Positions 34,785-44,059 of a DNA stretch of 64,000 bases are shown one piece after another. Source of the DNA: Galbibacter orientalis DSM 19592 (GTDB lineage: Bacteria > Bacteroidota > Bacteroidia > Flavobacteriales > Flavobacteriaceae); the NCBI RefSeq assembly GCF_000260115.1, contig NZ_JH651379.1, forward strand, positions 186,001 to 250,000. The letters are read 5' to 3'. The notes beneath the pieces are model-generated. The model did not search any database, had not been told where the DNA came from, and was given only the letters and a program-made list of their open reading frames with translations. How positions within the stretch are numbered: position 1 is the first letter of the stretch; each line of letters begins with the position of its first letter. A program made the translations under genes and the position numbers.

Positions 34785-34820
34785 AGAGGACGTTCTCGTC
34801 GAAAATTGCGCCCTCTTTTT
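34785..34820 (+). terminator. Terminator after ssb copy 2
   Basis: AGAGG-a-CG pairs with CG-c-CCTCT, followed by TTTTT. It resembles the terminator after copy 1 in stem and in the TCTCG(T)CGAAAATT-like loop. Confidence 0.8.
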
Positions 34821-34848
34821 AATTATCCACTAATAAAAATAGATAACA

Positions 34849-35229
34849 ATGAAAGCACAAGTTAACGAAATCAAAGAAGGATTGCAACATTTTCACGGAA
34901 CGGAAATGTTCTACCAAATCCCATTATTAAGAACACGTTTTACAGACGGACTAAAATATCTTGCCAATGTAGCAGATTGTTTTTGGCTCATTACGGACAC
35001 TTCCGTAATTGCAAAAAGTCTAATGAACCGAAGCGAATTTGTAACCATAGACTTCAAAAGATTGCCCGAAGATAAGCAGGATTTTACAGGCTATGAAGCA
35101 GAGATAATATACAGCGATGGCAACAACAATATTTTGGAAAAACACGGTTATCGGGTAACTGATTTTCCGCTCGATGAACTGCGGTTATTTTTTGTAAATG
35201 ATACGTTGATGTTACCAAGCGAATACTAA
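34849..35229 (+). CDS. DUF6876 family protein
   Basis: A 126-residue soluble protein (LQHFHGTEMFYQIPLLRTRF, GLKYLANVADCFWLITDTS). It matches a small family common on plasmids, phages and integrative elements of Bacteroidetes, annotated as DUF6876, of unknown function. It is between ssb and Mob genes, consistent with an element maintenance or anti-host role, which is inference. Confidence 0.75.
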   Translation: MKAQVNEIKEGLQHFHGTEMFYQIPLLRTRFTDGLKYLANVADCFWLITDTSVIAKSLMNRSEFVTIDFKRLPEDKQDFTGYEAEIIYSDGNNNILEKHGYRVTDFPLDELRLFFVNDTLMLPSEY

Positions 35230-35240
35230 AATTTAAAGCT

Positions 35241-35438
35241 ATGGTTTATCTAAATTTTACAGACTTGAGCGAGGAGGCTCAAAACCGTCTTTTGGAAGAT
35301 TCCAAAAAGGATGTGGAACGAAAATTTGGCGACGATATTCGCAAATACGTAAGAGAAAATTACACCTGTTTTGAAACGATGATAGAGGAAGAAGCATTGC
35401 GAAATTTATATTCCTATACGTTTGTATTTAACATCTAA
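35241..35438 (+). CDS. Small hypothetical protein of the mobilizable element
   Basis: A 65-residue acidic, helical protein (LSEEAQNRLLEDSKKDVERK, then YVRENYTCFETMIEEEALRN). It begins eleven bases after the DUF6876 stop, so the two are co-transcribed, and a terminator follows. No family recognised; the operon position and codon use support a real gene. Confidence 0.6.
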   Translation: MVYLNFTDLSEEAQNRLLEDSKKDVERKFGDDIRKYVRENYTCFETMIEEEALRNLYSYTFVFNI

Positions 35439-35460
35439 TTTTCTAAATTTTATAGTCAAG

Positions 35461-35488
35461 CACCTCTAAATTTTTGGAGGTGTTTTTG
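35461..35488 (+). terminator. Terminator before the oriT region
   Basis: CACCTC pairs with GAGGTG around an AT-rich loop, followed by TTTTT. Confidence 0.85.
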
Positions 35489-35614
35489 TATGCAATTAAT
35501 TTCAAGTCGAGAAAAAAGCGTATCTTTATTTCGCTGAAATTCAGCACACATAAATTAATATAGTTATCCCATTTTTAACTTTCGCTGATAGCTATATCCA
35601 TCTATAATTTACAT

Positions 35615-35793
35615 ATAGGAATTTTCGGATTCCTAAAAGGCAATTGGCTTTTTAGCCAGATTGTATGAAATTTTTGTCACGCTTTGGCGTGACGAAAAGG
35701 AATAGCAAGAGGGTAACGGGCAGAGCCACGTTACATATTCCTTTTAGCGTATAATCCATTGATTTTAAAATACTTGAAAATTAATGGATTATA
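35615..35793. other. Probable origin of transfer (oriT)
   Basis: Dense inverted repeats directly upstream of the Mob genes: GGAAT/ATTCC near 35620, GTCACGC-tttg-GCGTGAC (35676-35693), AAAAGGAATA/TATTCCTTTT (35695-35704 and 35736-35745) enclosing GTAACG/CGTTAC (35713-35734), and TATAATCCATT/AATGGATTATA (35750-35793). Structured DNA in this place is typical for oriT of mobilizable elements. The nic site is not identified; the GTAACG hairpin is the best candidate area. Confidence 0.6.
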
Positions 35794-35880
35794 TAAATTT
35801 CTTCGATTTGCGTCAAATGCCCCCACACAGTCTGTAAACAGGGATGGATTTACGTCAAACACAAAAAAAAGCGAAAGAAA

Positions 35881-36261
35881 ATGGATTCATTCATCACCAT
35901 CAGGTTCAAAAGGAAAACTGCCAAACGTTTTCAGGAATTTTCAAAAAAGCACTTCAAGACACATACGGAAACGATGGAAGCCATTCTTGATTTTTTCTTC
36001 TACAATGAGATATCTCCAAAAGAAAAATTAGGTCCGACAGGACGAACCATCGAAGCCAAGTTACTGAAAAGAATCAATGCAGTAATCGCTATAATGAGGG
36101 ATGTTGAAAAGACCCAAACCAAGCCTACAGTTGCAATGATTCAATCCCTTTTTGAGACAGAACAGCCAAGCAAAAAACCTTTGATAGTGGAAAAGAAATA
36201 TGCCGAAGAAAAAAAGAAAGTACGCTTTCGCGAAAAGCAAAATCTTAATAACGACCTCTAA
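35881..36261 (+). CDS. BfmA/BtgA-type mobilization accessory protein
   Basis: A 126-residue basic protein (ITIRFKRKTAKRFQEFSKKH, AILDFFFYNEISPKEKLGPT, GRTIEAKLLKRINAVIAIMR). It matches BfmA/BtgA family mobilization proteins, which act in the relaxosome with the relaxase and bind oriT. It lies between the structured oriT region and the relaxase gene, eleven bases ahead of the latter, the standard order in Bacteroidetes mobilizable elements. Confidence 0.85.
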   Translation: MDSFITIRFKRKTAKRFQEFSKKHFKTHTETMEAILDFFFYNEISPKEKLGPTGRTIEAKLLKRINAVIAIMRDVEKTQTKPTVAMIQSLFETEQPSKKPLIVEKKYAEEKKKVRFREKQNLNNDL

Positions 36262-36272
36262 AATTTTAAGCT

Positions 36273-37304
36273 ATGTACATAACAATAACACCTCAAAAAA
36301 TGGGAAGCAATTATTCTAAAAGTTCGGCTGATTTTGTGGGTTATCTGGAGAAGGAAAACCAAGGACTGGAACAGCAGGATATGGAACATTTTTTTAACCA
36401 ATACGGCGACGAGATTTCAGCAGAGGAAGTGGTCAAGGAAATTGATGGCAATACGGCAAAACTCGAAAAGCACGAACCACGGTTTTATTCCATTACCGTA
36501 AGCCCATCTAAATACGAACTGAAACGGTTGCAGAACCATAGTGAGGATTTGCAAAAATACACCCGTGAGACTATGAAGGATTATGTGGCTTCATTTAATC
36601 GCGAAATCAATGGGCGACCCATTACAATCGATGATATAAAATACTATGCTAAAATTGAACACCAAAGAGCCTTTAAAGGAACGGACTTTCAGATAAAAGA
36701 AAACCAACCGTATGCCACAAAAATACTTCAACTAAAAACTGAAATCCGAAATGTGCAAGATGGACGAGCAGAAGGGAATGTGAAAAAATTGGAAAAAGAA
36801 ATAGGGAAACTCGAAAGAGAAGCCCCACACCAACAGAACGGAAAACGAATCGTACAAGGAATGCCAAAAGCAGGAAACCAAAGTCATATCCATATTATTG
36901 TGAGCCGTAAGGATGCTTCCAATAAATTCTCTTTGTCCCCAGGAAGTAAATACAAAGCTTCTGATGTTGAATTAAATGGTAAAACGGTAAAACGGGGATT
37001 TGATAGGGATGGGTTTTTTGAGAAAGCGGAAAAGACTTTTGACAAGTCTTTTGGCTATCAAAGGAACTTTGCTGAAACTTATAAAGCAAGAAAGGATTTC
37101 AACAAGAATCCGAAAATCTATTTTGCTTCACTAATGAAACTGCCCACCAATGAAAAAGCGATTGCGTTCAAATTAATGCGTGAAAGTAATATTCCAATAA
37201 TGCCGAGTATTCCGGTCACGCAAGCACAATTGGCAATGAAAATTTTTAATAGGCTACGACGTGGTGCGGAAGTGGCCATTAAATCGAGTTCCATCGGAAT
37301 CTAA
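36273..37304 (+). CDS. MobB-type relaxase (DUF5712)
   Basis: A 343-residue protein of the DUF5712/MobB (BfmB-like) group. It starts MYITITPQKMGSNYSKSSAD, has a charged helical middle, and carries the metal-binding motif of relaxases near residue 205 (GNQSHIHIIVSRKD with His-x-His). A Tyr nucleophile candidate lies in the N-terminal part (RFYSITVSPSKYE). It should nick oriT and lead the strand in transfer. Complete, in contrast to the coupling-protein gene that follows. Confidence 0.8.
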   Translation: MYITITPQKMGSNYSKSSADFVGYLEKENQGLEQQDMEHFFNQYGDEISAEEVVKEIDGNTAKLEKHEPRFYSITVSPSKYELKRLQNHSEDLQKYTRETMKDYVASFNREINGRPITIDDIKYYAKIEHQRAFKGTDFQIKENQPYATKILQLKTEIRNVQDGRAEGNVKKLEKEIGKLEREAPHQQNGKRIVQGMPKAGNQSHIHIIVSRKDASNKFSLSPGSKYKASDVELNGKTVKRGFDRDGFFEKAEKTFDKSFGYQRNFAETYKARKDFNKNPKIYFASLMKLPTNEKAIAFKLMRESNIPIMPSIPVTQAQLAMKIFNRLRRGAEVAIKSSSIGI

Positions 37305-37313
37305 TCTAAAACT

Positions 37314-37680
37314 ATGCAAATGGACAATCTCGTAACGGTACTTTTTATTATTGGTTTGGCCAGTAGTGTTTTTTATGGAATATTTCGGATAAGCAGATAT
37401 GCATTTGTCGTCAATTTTCTATTGATTGGTGCTTTTGTGTATTATTTAAATGAACAATTACCATTGTTTCAAATAGCACTTTATTTGGTTTGTCCTCTGA
37501 CATTAATTAATATAGTAATGTATGTATTCTTACATAAAACGGACGAGCCTAAAAGTGGAAATGCCAAATATCAAGTCAATTTTGCCACCACGAAAGGAAA
37601 TTTTAAACTGGATAACATCAAACGAGGTGCATCCATAATAGGTTCTGCCGGAAGTGGAAAGACCGAGAGTGTTGTGGTCA
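37314..37680 (+). pseudogene. MobC/TraG-type coupling protein gene, 5' part only
   Basis: The N-terminus with three membrane segments (residues about 5-90) and the Walker A motif GSAGSGKTES at about 110-120 are intact. After ESVV the reading frame runs into unrelated sequence that belongs, on the opposite strand, to an imelysin gene, and stops soon after. Full-length coupling proteins of this type have some 600 or more residues, so most of the ATPase is lost. The break marks a recombination junction near 37675-37685. Mobilization from this copy would need a coupling protein in trans. Confidence 0.8.
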
Positions 37681-38245
37681 ATTGCAGGATAGTTTCCGTA
37701 AGGGTGCCGAGATAATTTTTATATCCCTGGGCATTGCCGTTGACGGTATAGAAGCTTACAATTTCGGTATCTGTTGCGCCAAGGCCGTTGATCAGATAAT
37801 CTATAGCAGGGAAACCTTGTACATCTATTGTAGATGGCAAAGCCAAGTCATAACTGCCAGTTTCTATAAAATTTTCTATTCTTTGGGTGTCAGAGGGGTA
37901 AATATTCAGTCGGTTCCTGTACCTTACTTCTTCGGCTTTGCCAATTTCAAACATAGAGACCTTTTGAAAGGCAATATAGGATGCGGCCCACGAAGCTCGC
38001 AAATCCTGAAGGTTTGCCTCTGTAGGCTCATTTGCAAAGACCGTTGCAGCAGTGTTCAGGTTTTCGGCCTCTGTTTTAAAAGAAGTATATGCAGGGACAA
38101 TGATATTATCTGCCCAATTTACAAGCATTGCGCCACGATCAAAATTATTGTTAGCCGGTGGCAAGTTTTCGTTCCCATTATCTTTTGAACACGCTACAAT
38201 CAGCAGTCCGATACTAATAAAACTCCAAAGTTTCCAGTGTTTCAT
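37680..38245 (-). pseudogene. Imelysin-family lipoprotein gene, 3'-truncated
   Basis: An imelysin/M75-like protein: lipobox (LLIVAC), then FDRGAMLVNWADNIIVPAYT, RASWAASYIAFQKVSMFEIG and GFPAIDYLINGL. Sequence homologous in type continues to about YKNYLGTLTETILQ (residue 185), after which the frame enters the antisense of the truncated mobC. Imelysins normally have 350 or more residues, so the C-terminal half is missing. Such proteins bind or regulate iron at the cell surface together with the DUF4856 protein encoded upstream. Confidence 0.8.
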
Positions 38246-38318
38246 AACTATTTTTTTTTAAATCAACCGATTTTTCCATCGGCGGTAAATCGGTTGATGT
38301 GGCTAATTCAATTTTTAT

Positions 38319-39538
38319 TTAATTTGCGCTGGCAGCTTGCTCGACCGTGAAGTCAAATTTAGCGGCAATAGCTTCCGTAATACTGTCCAGTGTTGAAGGT
38401 TCAAGGTCCCAAAAACCATTGGGTCCATCCGCCAAGAGAGCAGATGTAAAACCATCAACTTCGCTTTTGCTAAAGAAGGAAGTATCTGTACTCTGGTTTC
38501 TAGTAAAACGCAAGCTAAAAACAAACCCATAACCCTCAGAAAGGTTTTGGAATGCGGCGCCAAAATCACCGTTTGCAAGCAAATTTTTTCCTTGTTGTAA
38601 ATAGTATACCGCACGTATGGCAATTACCTCGGATATTTTTTGACGTATAATGGCAGCCTGGGTATCCCGTACTGTATAATCTTTTGCCACTATCGCGGCA
38701 CGACCCAATTTGAATGCATCAAAAATATCGGCAGCAATGGTAGAAAAATCCGGGTCTGCGTTTACTGTGCCCAAATAATCATTCAAAAAACTATCATCGC
38801 CCCCAATGGTTACATTCGGGTTGGCTGCATCAACGGATGTTCCGTAGAGGTATCCATAGGCCTCGTCCCAATTATGTTCCATCGTGGTAAAGGTCTCTCC
38901 ATCTTCTGTAATCCCATTGTCGTTGTCCGCAACTTTATTATCCGCATCAAGAACAGCTATGCTGAGATAGTTGTTAAGCATCTGATCTGCCATCAGCGCC
39001 CCAATAAGGCTTTTTGCAAACATTTGGTTGTACACAAGTCCTTTAGCGTTAACATACCGGGTTTTTGTCCCATCGGCAAGTTGACCGGCACTGCCAGCGA
39101 CTGCTAGGACATCCTTGTTAGGGAATACCTCATTGACCTGACCGGAAATATAGCTATCGAATAGGTTTCTTATAGCTGCCGCTTCTGTGGTGTTTGCGCT
39201 AAAATAATCTTGGGACGCAGCCGTTTTACTGCGTACGTTTTTATCTGACGCATTTAAGGCAGCGTCTGAAAAATCTAGGTCCCCTTCCTGATGTGCATAC
39301 ATTGCCTGCAAGGATATCACAGTCGTGTTTTCGAAATCTGTAAAGGAATTAAGGATTTCTTCAGCCATTAAAATTCGGGTGGTCTGGCCACTAAAATCCA
39401 ATGTGGATTGTCCATCTCTTTCGAAGGTGTAGTTTGAAGGCACCTCAATGTTTGAGGTTTCAGTAATCGGCTCATCATCAGAAGAGCACGAAGCAAAAAT
39501 AAGGCTTCCTATAATTGCGTAAAAAACATTTTTTTCAT
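38319..39538 (-). pseudogene. DUF4856 lipoprotein gene with start region out of frame
   Basis: The open frame 39443-38319 encodes a DUF4856 protein without its N-terminus (PSNYTFERDGQSTLDFSGQT, AMYAHQEGDLDFSDAA, YYLQQGKNLLANGDFG). Upstream the same frame encodes a lipoprotein signal (AIIGSLIFASC, then SSDDEP), but the ATG at 39538 is out of frame by one base because of seven A (complement of 39529-39535); eight A would give MKKNVFYAIIGSLIFASC. It is therefore a frameshift, phase variant or sequencing error. DUF4856 genes usually accompany imelysin genes in iron-related loci, as here (74 bases apart). Confidence 0.75.
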
Positions 39539-39770
39539 CATTAAATTTATTTAGACTTAATATAAGTAAGTGATTATTTCAGCGACAAAAATAGAAATGA
39601 AATTTAAAAAAACAAACTTATTTAGAACAATTCTTAATAATAAATTTAAAACAGGTTTGTATTCGGCATTTTTCTAGAAATTAGATAATCTTTCATATAG
39701 ATTTAGGAGAATATGTTGCATATGAAATCAAAATTATTTGTTAAATAAAGAAAATTTACTTGAAATTTTG

Positions 39771-39778
39771 TATTTTTG
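39771..39778 (+). promoter_or_regulatory. Candidate -7 promoter element of the copper island
   Basis: TATTTTTG matches TAnnTTTG eight bases before the ATG of the HYC_CC_PP gene. The same close spacing is seen before the His-rich gene at 15367. No clear -33 box, so moderate support. Confidence 0.4.
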
Positions 39779-39786
39779 TAAAATTA

Positions 39787-40203
39787 ATGAAGAAAATCTT
39801 TTTTAAAATATCAACATTCTCTATGGCACTGTTAGTGTTGTTGTCAACCGTATCATTTACGGTAGATAGTCATTATTGTGGAGATATTTTTGTGGACTCT
39901 TCATTATTTGGTCACGCTCAAACTTGCGGTATGGATGTTCAACAGCAATCGCAGTCATCAGAGTGTGATATTTCTAAAAAAGATTGCTGTAGTGATGAAC
40001 AAGTGATTGTTGAAGGGCAAGATACTTTAAAAACATCGTTCGACAAATTAGATAAAGACCAACAACTATTTGTTGCTGCTTTTATCCATACCTATATACA
40101 CTTATTTTTCGAATCTCAAGAAGATTTAAATTCATACAGAGATTATACGCCTCCTCCCTTGGTCAGGGATATTCAAGTTTTAGACCAGACTTTCCTTATT
40201 TGA
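39787..40203 (+). CDS. HYC_CC_PP family protein
   Basis: A 138-residue exported protein with an N-terminal signal/membrane segment (FKISTFSMALLVLLSTVSF) and the three family marks: SHYCGDIF near residue 25, KKDCCSDE near 65 and TPPPLV near 125. The Cys and His residues suggest copper binding. Members are found directly upstream of CusA-type pumps in Bacteroidetes, as here (103 bases). Exact function unknown. The ATG at 39787 was chosen over an upstream start that precedes the signal by nine residues. Confidence 0.8.
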   Translation: MKKIFFKISTFSMALLVLLSTVSFTVDSHYCGDIFVDSSLFGHAQTCGMDVQQQSQSSECDISKKDCCSDEQVIVEGQDTLKTSFDKLDKDQQLFVAAFIHTYIHLFFESQEDLNSYRDYTPPPLVRDIQVLDQTFLI

Positions 40204-40306
40204 TTTTTAAGTAATTAGAACTGTAGTCCTGCATTAATTTGTTTTGGACATTTCTGCTTGTTTGTCACTTTTAAACAAGATTTATAATTACTTAATAATC
40301 ATTTCT

Positions 40307-43300
40307 ATGCTGAATAAAAGCATCAAATTTCTAATAGAAAATAAATTAGTAGCTGTTTTACTATTAGCTTTGTTCGTCGGTTGGGGCGTTGTAAACGCAC
40401 CTTTTAATTGGGAGACCGGTATTTTGCCTACTGACCCTGTAGCTGTGGATGCCATTCCCGATATTGGTGAAAACCAACAAATTGTTTTTACCAAATGGCA
40501 AGGGCGCTCGCCACAGGATATTGAAGACCAAATTACGTATCCACTTACAACTTCGCTTCTAGGTATTCCAGGCGTGAAAACTATTCGTAGTTCCTCTATG
40601 TTTGGGTTTTCCAGTATCTATATCATTTTTGAAGAAGATGTGGAGTTTTACTGGTCACGTAGTCGCATTCTCGAAAAACTCAATTCGCTTCCTTCCAACT
40701 TGCTGCCAGATGGCGTTAACCCAGCTTTGGGCCCTGATGCCACAGGTTTAGGACAAATATTCTGGTACACCCTAGAAGGTCGTGACAAGGATGGTAATGT
40801 AACCGGTGGTTGGGATTTACAGGAACTGCGTAGTATACAGGATTATTATGTGAAATACGGATTGTCATCAGCAAGTGGTGTTTCCGAAGTAGCGTCTATC
40901 GGCGGTTATGTTCAGGAATATCAAGTAGATGTGGACCCGGAGAAAATGCGCCAATACAATATTGGATTAAGTGCCATTGTCAAAGCCGTTAAGCAGAGCA
41001 ACCAAGATATTGGTGCACAAACATTGGAAATCAATCAGGCCGAATATCTGGTTCGTGGTTTGGGCTATGTAAAATCCGTTGCAGATATTGAAAATGCCGT
41101 GGTCACTTCAGAGAATTTTACGTCTATCCGAATAAAAGACATCGCAACTGTTCATTTGGGACCGCAAACTCGTCGTGGTATTTTAGATAAAGAAGGTGCC
41201 GAAGTTGTTGGTGGTGTTGTGGTAGCGCGATATGGCGCCAACCCTATGGAAGTTATCAATAATGTAAAAGAGCAAATCGCTGAACTGTCATCTGGGCTTC
41301 CAACAAAAGTTCTGGCAGATGGCCGCACCTCACAAGTGACCATTGTCCCCTTTTACGACCGTACCCAGCTTATTCAAGAGACCCTACACACGCTTAATGA
41401 AGCACTCACGCTTGAAATCTTAATAACCATTCTGGTCATTATCGTAATGGTGTTCAACCTACGCGCATCCATCTTAATTTCAGGTTTGTTACCCGTTGCA
41501 GTATTAATGGTTTTCATTGCAATGAAACTTTTTGATGTAGATGCAAATATTGTAGCATTGTCAGGGATTGCCATTGCTATAGGTACAATGGTGGATGTGG
41601 GCGTTATACTGGCCGAAAATATGATTCGGCATTTGGAAGATGAAAAATTACGCTTTCGCGAAAGCGGAATCGAGTACACCACAAATGAAATCATCTACAA
41701 TGCAACTGCTGAAGTTTCTGGTGCAATTTTAACGGCAGTATTAACAACCATTATCAGTTTTATTCCTGTATTCACTATGATAGGTGCTGAAGGAAAGTTG
41801 TTTCGTCCACTCGCATTTACAAAGACAATGGCGCTCACGGCGTCTTTGGTTATCGCCCTTTTCTTGATACCACCATTTGCCGCATTCCTTTTCAAAAAGA
41901 GTACTATTAGGGAGCACGCTAAATATATTATTAATGCTGTTCTCATCGTCCTTGGTATCACAGCCATCTTCTATGGTTATTGGTTGGGTATTATATTAAT
42001 TGCCTATGGAATCGTTGCAATTTTGAGTGTACGCGATATTATCACGGCAAAAAGAGCCAATCTAATACATATCGTTATTTCTTGTATTGCTATTGTTTTC
42101 CTTCTAGCCGAATACTGGCGACCACTAGGTTTTGACCGCGGTATTATAATGAACTTGATTTTTGTTGCGATTATCTGTTTCGGATTACTGGGGGCGTTTT
42201 CAATTTTCCAAAAATATTACGACACTATATTACGTTGGGCACTTCAAAACCGATTACTGTTTTTAATAATTCCGACCACAGTGTTGATTTTAGGGGCCAT
42301 AATAATGCGCAACACGGGTAAAGAATTTATGCCATCGCTCAACGAAGGCTCATTCCTGTTAATGCCAACATCCTTGCCACACGCAGGTGTTGAAGAAAAC
42401 AAGCGTGTGTTACAGCAGCTTGATATGGCCGTAGCCAGTATTCCTGAAATCGAAACGGTAGTAGGTAAATCGGGTAGAACAGAATCTGCTCTTGACCCTG
42501 CGCCGCTCTCGATGTATGAAAATGTGATTCAGTATAAGTCTGAATATATGCGAAACAAGAATGGCGAGAGACAACGCTACCGCGTAAACGATGATGGTTT
42601 ATTTGTTCTGAAAAATGATAAATTCATTATTAATCCAAATAATGAAATCGATGATGACGCTAATTATGAGGCCTCGCAACTAAAAACAAATGCAACCCAT
42701 AACGATTTAATTGAAGACGGCAGCGGTGAATATTACCGAAACTGGCGGCCAGAAATCGACAGCCCAGACGATATCTGGAATGAGATTGTGAAAGTGACAA
42801 AATTTCCAGGGGTGACTTCTGCACCAAAACTACAACCTATCGAGACAAGGCTCGTAATGCTTCAAACAGGTATGCGTGCGCCTATGGGTATAAAAGTTAA
42901 AGGGCCAGACTTGAAAACAATAGAAGCTTTTGGTCTACAGCTCGAAGACATTTTAAAACAAGCTGAAGGTGTAAAAGAACAAGCTGTCTTTGCAGACCGT
43001 ATTGTGGGCAAGCCCTATTTACTAATTGATATAAAACGAGACCAATTGGCACGCTATGGAATTTCCATAATGGATGTTCAGGAAGTACTTCAGGTAGCTG
43101 TGGGCGGTATGCCGCTTACTCAAACGGTGGAAGGTCGTGAGCGGTATGGAGTAAGAGTGCGCTATCCGCGTGAGTTGCGTGCAAACTCAGAAGATTTAAA
43201 AGATATTTATGTTCCGGTTGAGAAAGGAAGTCCGGTTCCACTGAGCGAATTGGTAGACATACGTTATGAACAAGGTCCACAGGTCATAAAAAGTGAGGAC

Positions 43301-44059
43301 ACCTTCCTGATAGGGTATGTACTGTTTGATAAACTCGATGGCTTTGCCGAAGTTGATGTGGTCGAAAATGCCCAAGCGCTCATTCAACAAAAAATAGACA
43401 ATGGTGATTTGATTGTGCCACAAGGTATTAATTACCGTTTTACGGGTACGTATGAAAATCAGCTGCGCGCAGAAAAAACACTTTCCGTAGTTGTGCCTTT
43501 GGCATTGCTTATTATTTTCTTGATTCTGTATTTCCAGTTCCGTTCTGTTTCCACCTCGTTGATGGTATTTACAGGAATCGCAGTTGCCTTTGCAGGTGGC
43601 TTTATAATGATTTGGCTTTACGGTCAGGATTGGTTCTTCAATTTCAGCTTTTTTGGTGAGAATATGCGGGATTTGTTCAATATGAAAACCATCAATCTAA
43701 GTGTTGCTGTCTGGGTTGGCTTTATTGCGCTTTTTGGTATCGCAACAGATGATGGTGTAGTTATGGCTACCTACCTCACACAAACTTTTGACAGAGAGAA
43801 TCCCAATGATAAAAAAGGAATCCGACTTGCCACATTAGAAGCTGCTGGAAAGCGAATTCGTCCGTGTTTGATGACTACTGTTACCACCGTGCTTGCACTC
43901 TTACCTGTACTTACTTCTACGGGAAAAGGAAGCGATATTATGATACCTATGGCAATCCCCATTTTCGGTGGGATGATTATAGATATTACATCCTACTTTT
44001 TAGTACCAGTATTATATAGCTGGAAAAAAGAGTACCAACTTAAACGAGCAAACAAATGA
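40307..44059 (+). CDS. cusA: CusA-type copper/silver RND efflux pump
   Basis: A 1250-residue HME-RND transporter. TM1 is near 15-32, followed by VDAIPDIGENQQIV, the pump docking domain, and TM4 with AIAIGTMVDVGVILAENM. Family-typical for Cu/Ag: ALGPDATGLGQIFWYTLEG and conserved Met residues in MRAPMGIKVKG. Extra helices occur near 555-650, longer than CzcA. It expels Cu(I) or Ag(I) from the periplasm or cytosol with the TolC protein encoded next (ATGA overlap) and the CusB encoded at 61838. The ATG at 40307 starts the usual MLNKSIKF. Confidence 0.93.
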   Translation: MLNKSIKFLIENKLVAVLLLALFVGWGVVNAPFNWETGILPTDPVAVDAIPDIGENQQIVFTKWQGRSPQDIEDQITYPLTTSLLGIPGVKTIRSSSMFGFSSIYIIFEEDVEFYWSRSRILEKLNSLPSNLLPDGVNPALGPDATGLGQIFWYTLEGRDKDGNVTGGWDLQELRSIQDYYVKYGLSSASGVSEVASIGGYVQEYQVDVDPEKMRQYNIGLSAIVKAVKQSNQDIGAQTLEINQAEYLVRGLGYVKSVADIENAVVTSENFTSIRIKDIATVHLGPQTRRGILDKEGAEVVGGVVVARYGANPMEVINNVKEQIAELSSGLPTKVLADGRTSQVTIVPFYDRTQLIQETLHTLNEALTLEILITILVIIVMVFNLRASILISGLLPVAVLMVFIAMKLFDVDANIVALSGIAIAIGTMVDVGVILAENMIRHLEDEKLRFRESGIEYTTNEIIYNATAEVSGAILTAVLTTIISFIPVFTMIGAEGKLFRPLAFTKTMALTASLVIALFLIPPFAAFLFKKSTIREHAKYIINAVLIVLGITAIFYGYWLGIILIAYGIVAILSVRDIITAKRANLIHIVISCIAIVFLLAEYWRPLGFDRGIIMNLIFVAIICFGLLGAFSIFQKYYDTILRWALQNRLLFLIIPTTVLILGAIIMRNTGKEFMPSLNEGSFLLMPTSLPHAGVEENKRVLQQLDMAVASIPEIETVVGKSGRTESALDPAPLSMYENVIQYKSEYMRNKNGERQRYRVNDDGLFVLKNDKFIINPNNEIDDDANYEASQLKTNATHNDLIEDGSGEYYRNWRPEIDSPDDIWNEIVKVTKFPGVTSAPKLQPIETRLVMLQTGMRAPMGIKVKGPDLKTIEAFGLQLEDILKQAEGVKEQAVFADRIVGKPYLLIDIKRDQLARYGISIMDVQEVLQVAVGGMPLTQTVEGRERYGVRVRYPRELRANSEDLKDIYVPVEKGSPVPLSELVDIRYEQGPQVIKSEDTFLIGYVLFDKLDGFAEVDVVENAQALIQQKIDNGDLIVPQGINYRFTGTYENQLRAEKTLSVVVPLALLIIFLILYFQFRSVSTSLMVFTGIAVAFAGGFIMIWLYGQDWFFNFSFFGENMRDLFNMKTINLSVAVWVGFIALFGIATDDGVVMATYLTQTFDRENPNDKKGIRLATLEAAGKRIRPCLMTTVTTVLALLPVLTSTGKGSDIMIPMAIPIFGGMIIDITSYFLVPVLYSWKKEYQLKRANK

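Noticed and set aside
35759-36031. A 90-codon ORF starting in the oriT region and overlapping the MobA-like gene
   Set aside because: It is out of frame with the well-supported mobilization protein and covers the inverted repeats of the probable oriT.
38640-39107. Plus-strand ORFs inside the DUF4856 and imelysin genes
   Set aside because: They are antisense to frames with clear family sequence and show no protein features of their own.
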